Notes: generated by a model not told the origin, from the sequence alone. 42,258 nt of DNA from Paracoccaceae bacterium (GCA_018607905.1 JABBAP010000014.1:1-42258), one strand, 5' to 3'; shown: positions 25,624 through 34,917, counted from the first letter of the stretch. Translations and numbers: made by a program.

Positions 25624-26846
25624 CTGAAATACAGATCGAAAAACTCGGCGCCAAAGGTGATGGTGTGGCCATTCTTGACGGGACTGAGGTGTTTGCCCCT
25701 TACACGGTTCCTGGCGAACGGGTTGAGGGTGAAATCCAAGGCGGGCGTATGGAAAAACCCCGTATTCTGGAACCGGTCCCCCTTCGCGTCAAAGCGCCCT
25801 GTTCACATTTCAAAACGTGTGGCGGCTGTCTTACTCAACATATCGACCCTGCATTCCTTGCAGATTGGAAACAAGAATTGGTGCGTGACGCGCTAGCCAA
25901 ACAGGGGTTAAGCACTGAGCTTCGCCCGACGATTTCATCACCGCCACAATCCCGTCGGCGTGCTGTATTCACAGGAAAGCGTACAAAAAACGGGGCATTT
26001 CTTGGGTTTCACGCGCGCGGAACTTCGCTAGTTATTCCGATCAATCAATGCATGCTTTTGCAACCCGAAATCACTGCTGGTTTCGATGGGCTCATTAAAC
26101 TAGTCCAACTCGCCGCGTCGCGCAAAAGCGAGGTTCGCATCGCAGTTACCACGAGCCTAGGCGGTTTGGATATTAGCGTGGATGATGCGCTGCCACTTGA
26201 AAACGCTATCCAATCCCAAGTCGTGAAAATCACCCATGATCACGGGTTTTCAAGGGTTTTTTGGAACGGTGAAATCATCTTAGAACGCAGTGCAGCACAG
26301 CAAAAATTTGGAACGGCACTGGTCACACCCCCAAATGGTTCATTCTTACAAGCCACCCATGAGGGCGAGACTGCTTTGGTGAAAACTGTACAAGAAATTG
26401 TAACCAAAGCAAAAATCGCCGCTGATCTTTTCTCGGGGTGTGGAACGCTCACACTACCTATTGCGCAAACAGCAGAAGTTGCTGCTTTTGAATCAGATGG
26501 CCCGATGCTGGCCGCCCTTGATAAAGGATGGCGTGAAACGACGGGGTTGAAAAAGGTTTCGACAGCAACGCGGGATCTTTTCCGCAATCCATTGCGTTTG
26601 GATGAGCTAAAGCCGTTTGATACTGTAATCATCGACCCACCACGCGCAGGTGCCCGCGCCCAAGTCGAAATGCTGGCGCAATCCGCCGTTAAAGCAATTG
26701 CCTTTGTGTCCTGTAATCCCGCAACATTTGCACGGGATGCACGTGTTTTGGTCGATGGTGGATACACGTTGGATTGGGTTCAAACCATTGATCAATTTCT
26801 ATGGTCGAGCCACTGCGAATTGGTCGCGCAATTTTCGCGTAAATAA
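25620..26846 (+). CDS. Class I SAM-dependent RNA C5-methyluridine methyltransferase (TrmA/RlmD-like)
   Basis: The 408-residue enzyme resembles RlmD/RumA. It has an N-terminal TRAM-like beta domain (1-55), iron-sulfur cysteines in CSHFKTCGGC plus a later INQC, and a SAM site DLFSGCGTLTLPIA near residue 275. IIDPPRAG near residue 335 and catalytic Cys in VSCNPATFARD near residue 360 complete the set. It methylates C5 of a uridine in rRNA or tRNA; which one is not certain in this group. The ATG overlaps the LysE stop by four bases. Confidence 0.92.
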   Translation: MTEIQIEKLGAKGDGVAILDGTEVFAPYTVPGERVEGEIQGGRMEKPRILEPVPLRVKAPCSHFKTCGGCLTQHIDPAFLADWKQELVRDALAKQGLSTELRPTISSPPQSRRRAVFTGKRTKNGAFLGFHARGTSLVIPINQCMLLQPEITAGFDGLIKLVQLAASRKSEVRIAVTTSLGGLDISVDDALPLENAIQSQVVKITHDHGFSRVFWNGEIILERSAAQQKFGTALVTPPNGSFLQATHEGETALVKTVQEIVTKAKIAADLFSGCGTLTLPIAQTAEVAAFESDGPMLAALDKGWRETTGLKKVSTATRDLFRNPLRLDELKPFDTVIIDPPRAGARAQVEMLAQSAVKAIAFVSCNPATFARDARVLVDGGYTLDWVQTIDQFLWSSHCELVAQFSRK

Positions 26847-26884
26847 ATCTGGCAGCCACCCATTCGCCAACCTATATAAGCGAT

Positions 26885-27691
26885 ATGGACACATCAGAAA
26901 ACAATCCGCCTGAAACAGGGTTTCGCGCGCAGTTAAGACGCATGGTCGAATCCAGTATCGTTCGAAACACTATTTTGGTCGTCATCGTCATCAACGCCAT
27001 CGCGTTGGGTTTGGAAACATCGAAAACCGTTCAAGGCATGGCGGGCGGTTTGCTGTCTGTCATTGACGCGATTTGTTTATGGATTTTTGTCATCGAGCTG
27101 ACGTCAAAGTTGATCGCTTACGGATGGCGGTTCTTTCTTGCGCCTTGGAACATCTTTGATTTCTTTGTGGTCGCAGTTTCCTTTGCACCGAGTGGGGGCG
27201 GCCTGTCGGTACTACGCGCGCTTCGCATCTTGCGTGTGCTTCGGGTCATCTCATTCGCACCACGCCTTCGCCGCGTTGTCGAAGGGTTCGTCTCTGCCCT
27301 CCCCGGCATGGCGTCCGTGTTTTTGCTGATGACAATCATCTTTTACATCGGCTCGGTTATGGCGACAAAGCTGTTTGGCGATGCGTTTCCAGAATGGTTC
27401 GGCACGATGGGCCGATCTGCATATTCCTTGTTCCAAATCATGACACTGGAAAGCTGGTCGATGGGAATCGTGCGCCCTGTGATGGAACAATTCACCTATG
27501 CGTGGATGTTTTTTGTGCCCTTCATCATCGTCACAACCTTTGCCGTCGTGAATCTTTTGGTCGGTCTGATTGTGAATTCCATGCAAGATGCGCATCACGC
27601 AGAAAGCGATGAAGCCACGGGAAGTTATCGCGATTCCGTAGTGCAAAAGCTGGACGAAATCAGCGCCCGTTTGGACAAGTTGGAAAAATAG
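26885..27691 (+). CDS. Bacterial voltage-gated sodium channel (NaChBac/NavAb family)
   Basis: The 268-residue protein is a one-domain six-helix channel subunit that should form a homotetramer. The S4 voltage sensor carries arginines every third residue (R111, R114, R117, R120), then a basic S4-S5 linker. The pore helix leads to the selectivity filter TLESWS at 187-192, the sodium-selective signature of NavAb-type channels; S6 is about 206-236. A C-terminal heptad segment (VVQKLDEISARLDKLEK) matches the four-helix tetramerisation coil. It starts 38 bases after the RNA methyltransferase and converges on dxs. Confidence 0.96.
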   Translation: MDTSENNPPETGFRAQLRRMVESSIVRNTILVVIVINAIALGLETSKTVQGMAGGLLSVIDAICLWIFVIELTSKLIAYGWRFFLAPWNIFDFFVVAVSFAPSGGGLSVLRALRILRVLRVISFAPRLRRVVEGFVSALPGMASVFLLMTIIFYIGSVMATKLFGDAFPEWFGTMGRSAYSLFQIMTLESWSMGIVRPVMEQFTYAWMFFVPFIIVTTFAVVNLLVGLIVNSMQDAHHAESDEATGSYRDSVVQKLDEISARLDKLEK

Positions 27692-27694
27692 TCT

Positions 27695-29623
27695 CTAGGC
27701 TGTTGCGACACCAATTTGCGCAATACCCAACACATCCAGAACCTTCGCCTCGATCTGTGGGGCATTCATGCCCGCGACGTCGTACATAGTTTTTGGGCTG
27801 TTCTGATCAATAAACGTATCAGGCAGCACCATCGAACGGAATTTTAGCCCCGTATCAAAAACGCCCGCATCTGATAAGAATTGCATCACATGCGATCCAA
27901 ACCCGCCAACCGCGCCCTCTTCGATTGTGATCAACGCTTCATGGTTCGCTACCAGCTCCATGATCAAGTTTTCATCGAGTGGCTTGGAGAACCGCGCATC
28001 TGCGATTGTTGGAGTGATGCCTTTGCGGGCTAGCAATTCGGCTGCTTTTTCGCATTCTCGCAGACGCGTCCCAAAAGAGAGCAGCGCGACGCGGCTACCT
28101 TTTGAAATCATGCGGCCTTTGCCGATTTCCAATGGAACGCCGTGTTCTGGCAGATCAATCCCAACACCCTCACCACGCGGAAACCGAAACGCGCTAGGGC
28201 GATCATCAATGGATACAGCTGTAGCAACCATATGGACCAGCTCAGCCTCATCTGCGGCGGCCATAACAACAAAACCTGGAAGGTTTGAAAGAAACCCAAT
28301 GTCAAAACTGCCTGCATGGGTCGCGCCGTCTGCACCAACCAGCCCAGCACGATCAATCGCGAAACGAACTGGCAGGCGTTGGATGGCAACGTCATGAACG
28401 ACCTGATCATATCCACGTTGTAAAAATGTGGAATACAATGTGCAGAAAGGTTTGATACCGCCAGCTGCCAGACCAGCGGAAAACGTCACTGCGTGTTGTT
28501 CTGCAATCCCCACATCAAACGTGCGCGTCGGGAACCGTTCCGCAAACTTATCTAACCCAGTCCCATCAGGCATCGCCGCTGTGATTGCCGCGATTTTCGT
28601 ATCTTTTTCAGCCTCTTTAATCAGGCTTTGCGCGAAAACAGACGTATAACTCGGCGCGTTTGATGGTGTTTTCTTTTGCTTGCCGCTTACCACATCAAAC
28701 TTGGATACACCGTGGTATTTATCCAAAGACGCTTCGGCTGGGGCGTAACCTTTGCCCTTTTTGGTGATCACATGGATCAACATCGGGCCTGTTGCGCGTT
28801 TTTTTACAGTGCGCAACACATTCAGCAATTGATCCATGTCGTGGCCATCAATAGGGCCGACATAGGAAAACCCAAGCTGTTCAAAAAGCGTGCCACCAAC
28901 GGTCATGTGTTTGACCATATCTTTAGCGCGTTTTGCACCGTCTTGGAACGGTTCTGGCAACAAGGAAATAGCGCTTTTGGCCGCCGATTTCAGCTCTTGA
29001 AACGGCTCACCCGCATAAAGCTTTGACAGATACGCTGACATGGCACCAACCGGCGGAGCAATCGACATTTCGTTGTCATTCAGGATAACAAACAGCCGTT
29101 TTTTCAAATGCCCAGCGTTGTTCATCGCCTCATAGGCCATACCCGCAGACATCGACCCATCACCAATCACGGCAATTGCATCGCCCAAACCATGTTCGGG
29201 CGCACCGCCTAAATCACGTGCCACTGCAAACCCAAGGGCGGCCGAAATCGACGTGGAACTGTGTGCCGCACCAAAGGGATCAAACGGGCTTTCGGATCGT
29301 TTAGTAAACCCTGAAAGACCATCTGCTTGGCGCAGCGTGCGGATACGATCACGACGACCTGTTAGGATTTTATGGGGGTAGCATTGATGCCCGACATCCC
29401 AGATTAGTCGATCCTTTGGCGCATCAAAAACCGCATGTATCGCTGTTGTCAGCTCGACAACACCCAGCCCCGCACCCAAATGCCCACCTGTTTCAGAAAC
29501 AACCGAAATGGTTTCGCTGCGCAATTCATCCGCCACTTGGCGCAGTTGCGCGTCTGAAAACTGTTTCAGATCTTCGGGGCTGTTCACTTTGTCGAGCAAC
29601 GGAGTATTTGGACGATCGTTCAT
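27695..29623 (-). CDS. dxs: 1-deoxy-D-xylulose-5-phosphate synthase
   Basis: The 642-residue thiamine-diphosphate enzyme makes DXP from pyruvate and glyceraldehyde-3-phosphate, the first step of the MEP isoprenoid pathway. Visible signatures are the catalytic [15 protein letters not shown] near residue 75, the ThDP/Mg site [15 protein letters not shown] near residue 150, and the transketolase pyrimidine-site [16 protein letters not shown] near residue 370. Length is standard. AAGGA precedes the ATG at 29623. It is last in the petP-petR-deacetylase-xseB-ispA-dxs run, 26 bases after ispA. Confidence 0.98.
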   Translation of the reverse strand: MNDRPNTPLLDKVNSPEDLKQFSDAQLRQVADELRSETISVVSETGGHLGAGLGVVELTTAIHAVFDAPKDRLIWDVGHQCYPHKILTGRRDRIRTLRQADGLSGFTKRSESPFDPFGAAHSSTSISAALGFAVARDLGGAPEHGLGDAIAVIGDGSMSAGMAYEAMNNAGHLKKRLFVILNDNEMSIAPPVGAMSAYLSKLYAGEPFQELKSAAKSAISLLPEPFQDGAKRAKDMVKHMTVGGTLFEQLGFSYVGPIDGHDMDQLLNVLRTVKKRATGPMLIHVITKKGKGYAPAEASLDKYHGVSKFDVVSGKQKKTPSNAPSYTSVFAQSLIKEAEKDTKIAAITAAMPDGTGLDKFAERFPTRTFDVGIAEQHAVTFSAGLAAGGIKPFCTLYSTFLQRGYDQVVHDVAIQRLPVRFAIDRAGLVGADGATHAGSFDIGFLSNLPGFVVMAAADEAELVHMVATAVSIDDRPSAFRFPRGEGVGIDLPEHGVPLEIGKGRMISKGSRVALLSFGTRLRECEKAAELLARKGITPTIADARFSKPLDENLIMELVANHEALITIEEGAVGGFGSHVMQFLSDAGVFDTGLKFRSMVLPDTFIDQNSPKTMYDVAGMNAPQIEAKVLDVLGIAQIGVATA

Positions 29624-29649
29624 AGGAATTTTCCTTCGGACCCTTTAAA

Positions 29650-30528
29650 TCACAATTCGCGGTTCACAACGAAGTGCGCGACTTGCCGCAGTGTCGTTGC
29701 TTTGTCGCCAAATCGGCCCAGCGCATCACACGCGTTTTCTACCAATGAGTTGGCCTTTTTCTGAGCCTGTTCAAGGCCTAACAAGGAAACAAAGGTCGCT
29801 TTTCCCGCCTCTGCGTCCTTTTGCAGACGTTTACCAGCGGTTTTCGCGTCACCCAGCACATCTAACACGTCGTCCTGAATTTGAAATGCGAGGCCAACAG
29901 CTTTTGAATACTCTAGCAATTCTTCGCCTGCATCCTGCGCCAATATTGCACCTGAATGGGCAGACCACTGGATCAAAGCGCCCGTTTTATTGGCCTGCAA
30001 ATGGGTGATTTCATCCAATGTAAGCGGCTCAGGCGCAGTTTCAGCGGCGATGTCGAGCATTTGTCCCAAAACCATCCCATTCGCGCCAGAGGCCTGTGCA
30101 AGGGTGTGTATCAAAGAAACTTGCACGTCGGAACTAGGTGACGTTTCAATATCTGCAAGAATTTCAAATGCTAAAGATTGCAAGGCATCACCAGCAAGCA
30201 CGGCGGTCGCTTCATCCCATTTGATATGAACAGTTGGTTCGCCACGGCGCAGGTCATCATCGTCCATACAAGGCAGGTCGTCGTGCACCAATGAATAGGC
30301 GTGCATGCATTCAATCGCGGCACCTGTGCGTAGGGCTTGGCCCCGATTAACATCGTAAAGGGCAGCACTTTCCACAGCCAAAAATGCACGCAAGCGTTTG
30401 CCACCGTTCAGCACGGCGTGGCGCATCGGGGCGGCGATGGGATTATCAGAATTGCTTGGCAGCAGCTGGCTCAGAGTTTGCTCGGTCGCCGTGGCAACCG
30501 CTGCCAGCTTTGCGCGAAAATCATCCAC
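29650..30528 (-). CDS. ispA: Short-chain polyprenyl diphosphate synthase (farnesyl diphosphate synthase type)
   Basis: The 292-residue enzyme extends IPP units to farnesyl or geranyl diphosphate. The first Asp-rich motif is SLVHDDLPCMDDDDLRRG near residue 85 and the second is FQIQDDVLDVLGD near residue 220; GGKRLRAFL near residue 42 binds the diphosphate. The GTG at 30528 is chosen because it follows GAGGG and lies five bases past the xseB stop; an in-frame start at 30627 would overlap xseB entirely. Its product feeds quinone and, if present, carotenoid synthesis. Confidence 0.95.
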   Translation of the reverse strand: MDDFRAKLAAVATATEQTLSQLLPSNSDNPIAAPMRHAVLNGGKRLRAFLAVESAALYDVNRGQALRTGAAIECMHAYSLVHDDLPCMDDDDLRRGEPTVHIKWDEATAVLAGDALQSLAFEILADIETSPSSDVQVSLIHTLAQASGANGMVLGQMLDIAAETAPEPLTLDEITHLQANKTGALIQWSAHSGAILAQDAGEELLEYSKAVGLAFQIQDDVLDVLGDAKTAGKRLQKDAEAGKATFVSLLGLEQAQKKANSLVENACDALGRFGDKATTLRQVAHFVVNREL

Positions 30529-30533
30529 TTGGA

Positions 30534-30770
30534 TTAACCCTCGAACGGTTTTAGGCCATCGGGTTGCCCAGAGGACAAGGTGATTTGCGCAATTTTCTCT
30601 TCTGCTTCGGCCAATTTGACCTCGCAATGTTTTTTCAACGCCGCGCCGCGATCGTACAATTTGATGCTGTCTTCCAACGCCACTTGGCTGCTTTCCAATT
30701 GGCTCACGACCTTTTCCAATTCCGCCATTGCGGTTTCGAAGTTCATTTCGGAAACGGGTGTGTCAGCCAT
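30534..30770 (-). CDS. xseB: Exodeoxyribonuclease VII small subunit
   Basis: The 78-residue protein has the XseB signature: FETAMAELEKVVSQLESSQVALEDSIKLYDRG, here running from about residue 11 to 42, then a helical Lys/Glu-rich tail. It partners the large subunit XseA, which is not in the window, to degrade single-stranded DNA. The start codon shares a base with the stop of the deacetylase-like gene (TGATG). Placement directly before ispA and dxs is a common proteobacterial order. Confidence 0.95.
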   Translation of the reverse strand: MADTPVSEMNFETAMAELEKVVSQLESSQVALEDSIKLYDRGAALKKHCEVKLAEAEEKIAQITLSSGQPDGLKPFEG

Positions 30771-31702
30771 CAGCTTTGCTCCATCAATACAGTCACATGC
30801 GCCGCAACAGAGGCGGCCAAAGCCTCCAGATCATATCCACCTTCAAGAGTCGAGACCAGCCGACCCTCGCAGTGTTTATCCGCGAAATCACAAAGAGCAC
30901 GGGTGGCCCATGCGAAATCTTCTTCAACGAAATTTAGGTTCGCCAAAGGGTCTGCTTTGTGGGCGTCAAAACCTGCAGAGACAAAAATCATCTGGGGTTT
31001 GTGGGCTTCCAATGCGGGTAAAATTTCACGCTCAAACGCATTTCGTAAATCAACACCATTTGCATTTGGTTCAAGCGGAATGTTCAAAACATTGCCATGC
31101 GCACCTGTTTCATGGGCCGCGCCCGACCCTGGATACAGCGGCATTTGATGACTGGAGACAAACAAAATACGATCATCGTTCCAAACCAAATCCTGCGTGC
31201 CATTGCCGTGGTGCACATCGAAATCCACAATCGCTACACGGTCTAATCCATGATGACCAAGAGCATGACGCGCGCCGATAACCACGTTGCCAAAATAGCA
31301 AAACCCCATTGCCGTTTGTGTTTCTGCGTGATGCCCCGGTGGGCGGGTTGCGCAAAATGCGTTTGTTGCCGCGCCCGACATCACCAGATCAACCGCTTTT
31401 ACATTAGCGCCGACACCACGATAGGCGGCTTTCAACGAGCCAGGCGAAACAGATGTGTCTGCATCAATTGACGTCCAGCCTTGCGCCGGAACCGCTGCTT
31501 TGATGGCGTTTAGATGGGCAATCGGATGGGTGGACAGGATATTTTCGTCGCTGCCCAGCGGCGCATCATGGCGTTGTAGCGCATCAAATTCGGAACGATT
31601 CATGCGATCCAAGATGTATTCAAGCCGCGCAACTTGTTCGGGGTGACCCGTTGGGTTTACGTGGCTCAAACAATCGGGATGGGTCAGAAAAGCAGTGGTC
31701 AT
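30770..31702 (-). CDS. Histone-deacetylase-family hydrolase (AcuC/acetylpolyamine amidohydrolase-like)
   Basis: The 310-residue zinc hydrolase has the deacetylase fold motifs: GHPEQVARLEYIL near the N-terminus, catalytic His pair in RPPGHHAE near residue 125, and the metal ligands DFDVHHGNGTQ near residue 165. The later VSAGFDAHKADPLANL near residue 248 supplies another ligand, and EGGYD carries the conserved Gly-Gly-Tyr. The substrate could be an acetylated protein, polyamine or small amide; it cannot be read. It lies three bases after petR and shares a base with xseB. Confidence 0.92.
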   Translation of the reverse strand: MTTAFLTHPDCLSHVNPTGHPEQVARLEYILDRMNRSEFDALQRHDAPLGSDENILSTHPIAHLNAIKAAVPAQGWTSIDADTSVSPGSLKAAYRGVGANVKAVDLVMSGAATNAFCATRPPGHHAETQTAMGFCYFGNVVIGARHALGHHGLDRVAIVDFDVHHGNGTQDLVWNDDRILFVSSHQMPLYPGSGAAHETGAHGNVLNIPLEPNANGVDLRNAFEREILPALEAHKPQMIFVSAGFDAHKADPLANLNFVEEDFAWATRALCDFADKHCEGRLVSTLEGGYDLEALAASVAAHVTVLMEQS

Positions 31703-31705
31703 GAT

Positions 31706-32413
31706 CTACTCAGGTGCCAGCATGTAGCCCGCACCGCGAACGGTTTGCAGGTATCGCGGGGATTTCGGATCTGCCTCGATCTTACGACGCAGACGGGTGA
31801 TTTGCACATCCACCGCACGCTCTTGGGCTTGGCCAGTATCACGACCCAGATCCTCGACCAGTTTGGCGCGGCTTATCGGTGAATGTGGTGTGGATGAGAA
31901 AATTCGCATCAGCGCGCTTTCGGTGGCTGTGAGGCGCACAAGGTCATCGCCCGCCCAAAGTTCACCGCGCGTCACGTCGTATCGCACACCACCGAGCTGC
32001 AAGGTTTTGGGTGGTTCCGCCACAGTTTGTTCAACCGGAACACGGCGCAGGATCGCGTTGATCCGCAAAACCAGCTCCTTTGGTTCAAACGGTTTGGACA
32101 GGTAATCATCTGCGCCTGCCTCAAGGCCCAAAATCCGTTCGTTGGTCTCGCCCTTGGCAGTTAGCAACAAAATCGGCGTTTGCAGTTTTTCACGCAAAGA
32201 CCGTGTCAGAGTAAGGCCATCTTCGCCCGGCATCATCACATCCATGACAATCAGATCGAACTCCAATCCCGCTAACAGCTTGCGAGCATGGGCGGAATCC
32301 CGCGCCGCAGTGACCCAAAAACCGTTTCGCGACAGGAATTTTTGCAACAACGTGCGGATGCGTTCATCGTCATCAACGATCAAGATATGTGCGTCTGCCA
32401 GTACTTCGTTCAT
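31706..32413 (-). CDS. petR: OmpR-family response regulator, PetR-like
   Basis: The 235-residue regulator has a receiver domain with acidic residues in VDDDERI, phosphoacceptor Asp in LIVMDVMMPGEDG near residue 58, and Lys in LSKPFEPKEL. A C-terminal winged helix follows (LTATESALMRIF, then RAVDVQITRLRRKIE and VRGAGYML). Gene order MarR-regulator/OmpR-regulator/deacetylase/xseB/ispA/dxs and high similarity to the pattern known for PetR in Rhodobacter, needed for cytochrome bc1 expression, support the name. No cognate kinase is adjacent. It starts six bases after the petP stop. Confidence 0.88.
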   Translation of the reverse strand: MNEVLADAHILIVDDDERIRTLLQKFLSRNGFWVTAARDSAHARKLLAGLEFDLIVMDVMMPGEDGLTLTRSLREKLQTPILLLTAKGETNERILGLEAGADDYLSKPFEPKELVLRINAILRRVPVEQTVAEPPKTLQLGGVRYDVTRGELWAGDDLVRLTATESALMRIFSSTPHSPISRAKLVEDLGRDTGQAQERAVDVQITRLRRKIEADPKSPRYLQTVRGAGYMLAPE

Positions 32414-32419
32414 TGGGCT

Positions 32420-32917
32420 TTAGTCCTTCACCAGCTTTTTTACATGCTTGCGCATCGACGGATCCATGATGTTTTCCAACACTTTACGGAACCCCAGAAC
32501 TGCGTCTGGGCCGGCCTCTTTGTACGCAGTACGAAGCCGCTTGCGCTGCGCAGAAGAAAGCTCCGATTCCAGCTCTTTACCAGACTTTGTCAGGAAAAGA
32601 TGCCGTTCTCGGCGATCTTTTTCGCCTATTTTGCTTTCAACCAATCCGTCTTCGATCAATTGGCGCAACACGCGATTTAGCGATTGTTTCGTGACACCAA
32701 GGATATCTAACATGCTGTTTACCGATGTGCCTGGCCTGCGATGAATGAAGTGAATGGCGCGGTGATGGGCGCGTCCGTAGGTGTAATTTTCAAGGATACG
32801 ATCAGGATCAGAGGTGAACCCGCGATAGGCAAAGAACAGCAGCTCGATCCCTTGAAGCAATTGATCATCCGTCAAAAACAGAAGATTTTCGCCGCCTTGC
32901 TGCAACCGATCGCGCAT
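32420..32917 (-). CDS. petP: MarR-family transcriptional regulator, PetP-like
   Basis: The protein is about 165 residues with a MarR winged helix: HRAIHFIHRRPGTSVNSML, recognition helix TKQSLNRVLRQLIEDGLV, and wing DRRERHLFLT, with helical ends for dimerisation. Pairing with petR matches the petPR unit of Rhodobacter. The start is uncertain: ATG at 32917 has AGGTGA upstream and is preferred, but the frame stays open through a GTG at 32929 and a TTG at 32959. It is divergent from ilvE, and an AT-rich inverted repeat lies in the shared gap. Confidence 0.83.
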   Translation of the reverse strand: MRDRLQQGGENLLFLTDDQLLQGIELLFFAYRGFTSDPDRILENYTYGRAHHRAIHFIHRRPGTSVNSMLDILGVTKQSLNRVLRQLIEDGLVESKIGEKDRRERHLFLTKSGKELESELSSAQRKRLRTAYKEAGPDAVLGFRKVLENIMDPSMRKHVKKLVKD

Positions 32918-33039
32918 TCTGATTTTCACCTGATCACAAAATTTATCCGTGGGGATCAATTTATGTCAGTCTTGTTGACTTTCCAAGAATCAAATGTTAG
33001 CAAAATTCGACTTTTGCGTAATTATGTGTCTTATTTTGG

Positions 33040-33065
33040 ATATTTTGCGCAACTATTGAAAATAT
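33040..33065. promoter_or_regulatory. AT-rich inverted repeat between petP and ilvE
   Basis: ATATTTT at 33040-33046 is mirrored by AAAATAT at 33059-33065 with a 12-base spacer. It ends 19 bases before the ilvE start, in the gap shared with the divergent MarR-type gene, so it is a candidate operator for PetP or another regulator. Confidence 0.35.
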
Positions 33066-33084
33066 TAGCTAAGCGGAGACGAAA

Positions 33085-33954
33085 ATGGCTGGTGGATACG
33101 ATGATCGCGACGGTTTGATCTGGCTGGATGGCCAATTGGTAGACTGGAGAGAGGCGAATGTTCATCTCCTCACGCATGCGATGCATTATGCGTCCTCTGT
33201 TTTTGAAGGTGAACGTGCTTATAACGGGAAAATCTTCAAAAGTCGTGAACACTCCGAGCGTTTGCTATTTTCGGGCCGTGAATTGGACATTCCGATCCCC
33301 TACTCCGTGGATGAGATCGAAGAAGCTAAGTACGCAGTCTTAAAGGCAAATAACCTAACGGACGCCTATGTTCGCGCGTTGTGCTGGCGTGGGTCGGGCG
33401 ATGACATGGGTGTTGCATCGGCGAAAAATCCTGTGCGCATGGCGATTGCGACGTGGGAATGGGGTGCCTATTACGGCGACGCGAAAATGAAGGGTGCCAA
33501 GCTGGATATCTCTCGCTGGAAACGCCCTTCGCCAGAAACAATTCCGTGTTTTGCTAAGGCCGCTGGCCTTTACATGATCTGCACAATGGCCAAGCATGAA
33601 GCCGAGGCAAAAGGCTGTTCTGACGCGATGATGTACGACTATCGCGGTTATGTTGCTGAAGCGACCGGCGCGAATATTTTCTTTGTAAAAGAAGGGGTTG
33701 TGCACACGCCGAAACCAGATTGCTTCTTGAATGGGTTAACGCGCCAGACGGTTATTGGCATGTTGAAAGACAAGCAAATCGAAGTGGTTGAACGCCACAT
33801 CATGCCAGAGGAGCTCGAAGGGTTTGAGCAATGCTGGTTGACGGGGACAGCGGCGGAGGTGACGCCTGTTGGACAGATCGGCGATTACACGTTTGAGGTC
33901 GGTGAAATGGCGCGGACAATTTCCGAAGATTACGAAAAACTGGTACGTGCATAA
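33085..33954 (+). CDS. ilvE: Branched-chain amino-acid aminotransferase
   Basis: The 289-residue fold-type IV PLP enzyme catalyses the last step of Val, Leu and Ile synthesis. Family marks are HAMHYASSVFEGERAY near residue 35, the PLP lysine in CFAKAAGLYM near residue 155, and the MMYDYRGYVAEATGANIFFV stretch near residue 195 that holds the cofactor phosphate loop. The GLTRQTVIGM motif follows near residue 225. GCGGAG precedes the ATG. The 125 bases to rsfS hold only a weak GCGCC/GGCGC hairpin at 34016-34036. Confidence 0.95.
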   Translation: MAGGYDDRDGLIWLDGQLVDWREANVHLLTHAMHYASSVFEGERAYNGKIFKSREHSERLLFSGRELDIPIPYSVDEIEEAKYAVLKANNLTDAYVRALCWRGSGDDMGVASAKNPVRMAIATWEWGAYYGDAKMKGAKLDISRWKRPSPETIPCFAKAAGLYMICTMAKHEAEAKGCSDAMMYDYRGYVAEATGANIFFVKEGVVHTPKPDCFLNGLTRQTVIGMLKDKQIEVVERHIMPEELEGFEQCWLTGTAAEVTPVGQIGDYTFEVGEMARTISEDYEKLVRA

Positions 33955-34079
33955 CGGCTACCCACCGTTGATGCTTGAGGCCGCTCGGTCGCTCTGATAT
34001 CTAGCGAGAATCTCAGCGCCCGAGGAAGAGTGGCGCCTTTCTGGAGGACACGGTTCTGATCGAACGTGTTGGTGCCCAA

Positions 34080-34439
34080 GTGGCTGATATAGAAGCAAAC
34101 ATTCCTAGCATGTCGATGCTAGACCTTATTTTGAACACCCTTCAAAGTGAAAAAGCCGAAGACATTGTCACGCTGGACCTGGCGGATAAGTCCTCGATGG
34201 CGGATCACATGGTTGTAGCATCTGGGCGGTCTACGCGCCAAGTCGTTGCTTTGGCAGAGAAAATTGCCGACAAATTGAAGCAAGTGATGGAAGTGCAATC
34301 CCGAATCGAAGGCAAACAAGCTGGCGATTGGGTTCTTTTGGATGCTGGTGATGTGATTGTTCACATTTTCCGCCCAGAAGTACGCGAGTTCTATCAGCTT
34401 GAGAAGATGTGGCAACAGGTTCCTGAACCACAGGAATAA
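34080..34439 (+). CDS. rsfS: Ribosome silencing factor RsfS
   Basis: The 119-residue protein binds ribosomal protein L14 and blocks subunit joining in stationary phase. Typical segments are AEDIVTLDLADKSSMADHMVVASGRSTRQVVALA, here spanning about residues 27-60, and the conserved C-terminal GDVIVHIFRPEVREFYQLEKMW region. The start is not settled: GTG at 34080 gives a usual N-terminal length, and ATG at 34110 or 34116 is possible; none has a strong ribosome site. rlmH begins four bases after the stop, the classical rsfS-rlmH arrangement. Confidence 0.93.
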   Translation: MADIEANIPSMSMLDLILNTLQSEKAEDIVTLDLADKSSMADHMVVASGRSTRQVVALAEKIADKLKQVMEVQSRIEGKQAGDWVLLDAGDVIVHIFRPEVREFYQLEKMWQQVPEPQE

Positions 34440-34443
34440 CGCC

Positions 34444-34917
34444 TTGTTATCTTTACATATTATCGCGTGTGGTCGGCTCCGGAAGGGGCCGGAGGTTGAG
34501 TTGATCTCTGACTATCTTGATCGCTATGAAAAAACGGGTCGTGGCCTTGGGCTCGGGCCTGTTTCTTTGATTGAGGTCGAGGATAAACGCGGTGGTGGCA
34601 TGGCTGCTGAGGCGGAATTACTGCGCAAGGCGATCCCGAAAGGGGCCGTGACGATGATCCTCGATGAACGCGGTAAACTGTTGAGTTCTATTGATTTTTC
34701 ACAGAAAATTAGCGGTTGGCGTGATACAGGTGTGCAGGATTTGGCGATTCTGATTGGCGGCGCGGATGGGATCGACCCTGCCCTGCGCCAAGAGGCTGAT
34801 TTCGCACTGTCTTTTGGTAAAATGGTCTGGCCACACATGCTGGCGCGAGTGATGTTGAGCGAGCAATTGTACCGCGCAGCGAGCATCCTTGGGAATGCGC
34901 CTTACCACCGTGTTTGA
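34444..34917 (+). CDS. rlmH: 23S rRNA pseudouridine-1915 N3-methyltransferase
   Basis: The 157-residue SPOUT-fold enzyme methylates pseudouridine 1915 of 23S rRNA. It shows the family N-terminus (HIIACGRLRKGPE), LDERGKLLSSIDFSQKI near residue 80, and the SAM-knot segment LAILIGGADGIDPALRQ near residue 105. The conserved end MLSEQLYRAASILGNAPYHR is also present. A TTG at 34444 is taken as start because AGGA sits eight bases upstream, overlapping the rsfS stop, and the resulting length matches RlmH; a longer start would overlap rsfS out of frame. Confidence 0.95.
   Translation: MLSLHIIACGRLRKGPEVELISDYLDRYEKTGRGLGLGPVSLIEVEDKRGGGMAAEAELLRKAIPKGAVTMILDERGKLLSSIDFSQKISGWRDTGVQDLAILIGGADGIDPALRQEADFALSFGKMVWPHMLARVMLSEQLYRAASILGNAPYHRV

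Noticed and set aside
34016-34040. Terminator between ilvE and rsfS
   Set aside because: The GCGCC/GGCGC stem is only five pairs and is followed by only three T residues.
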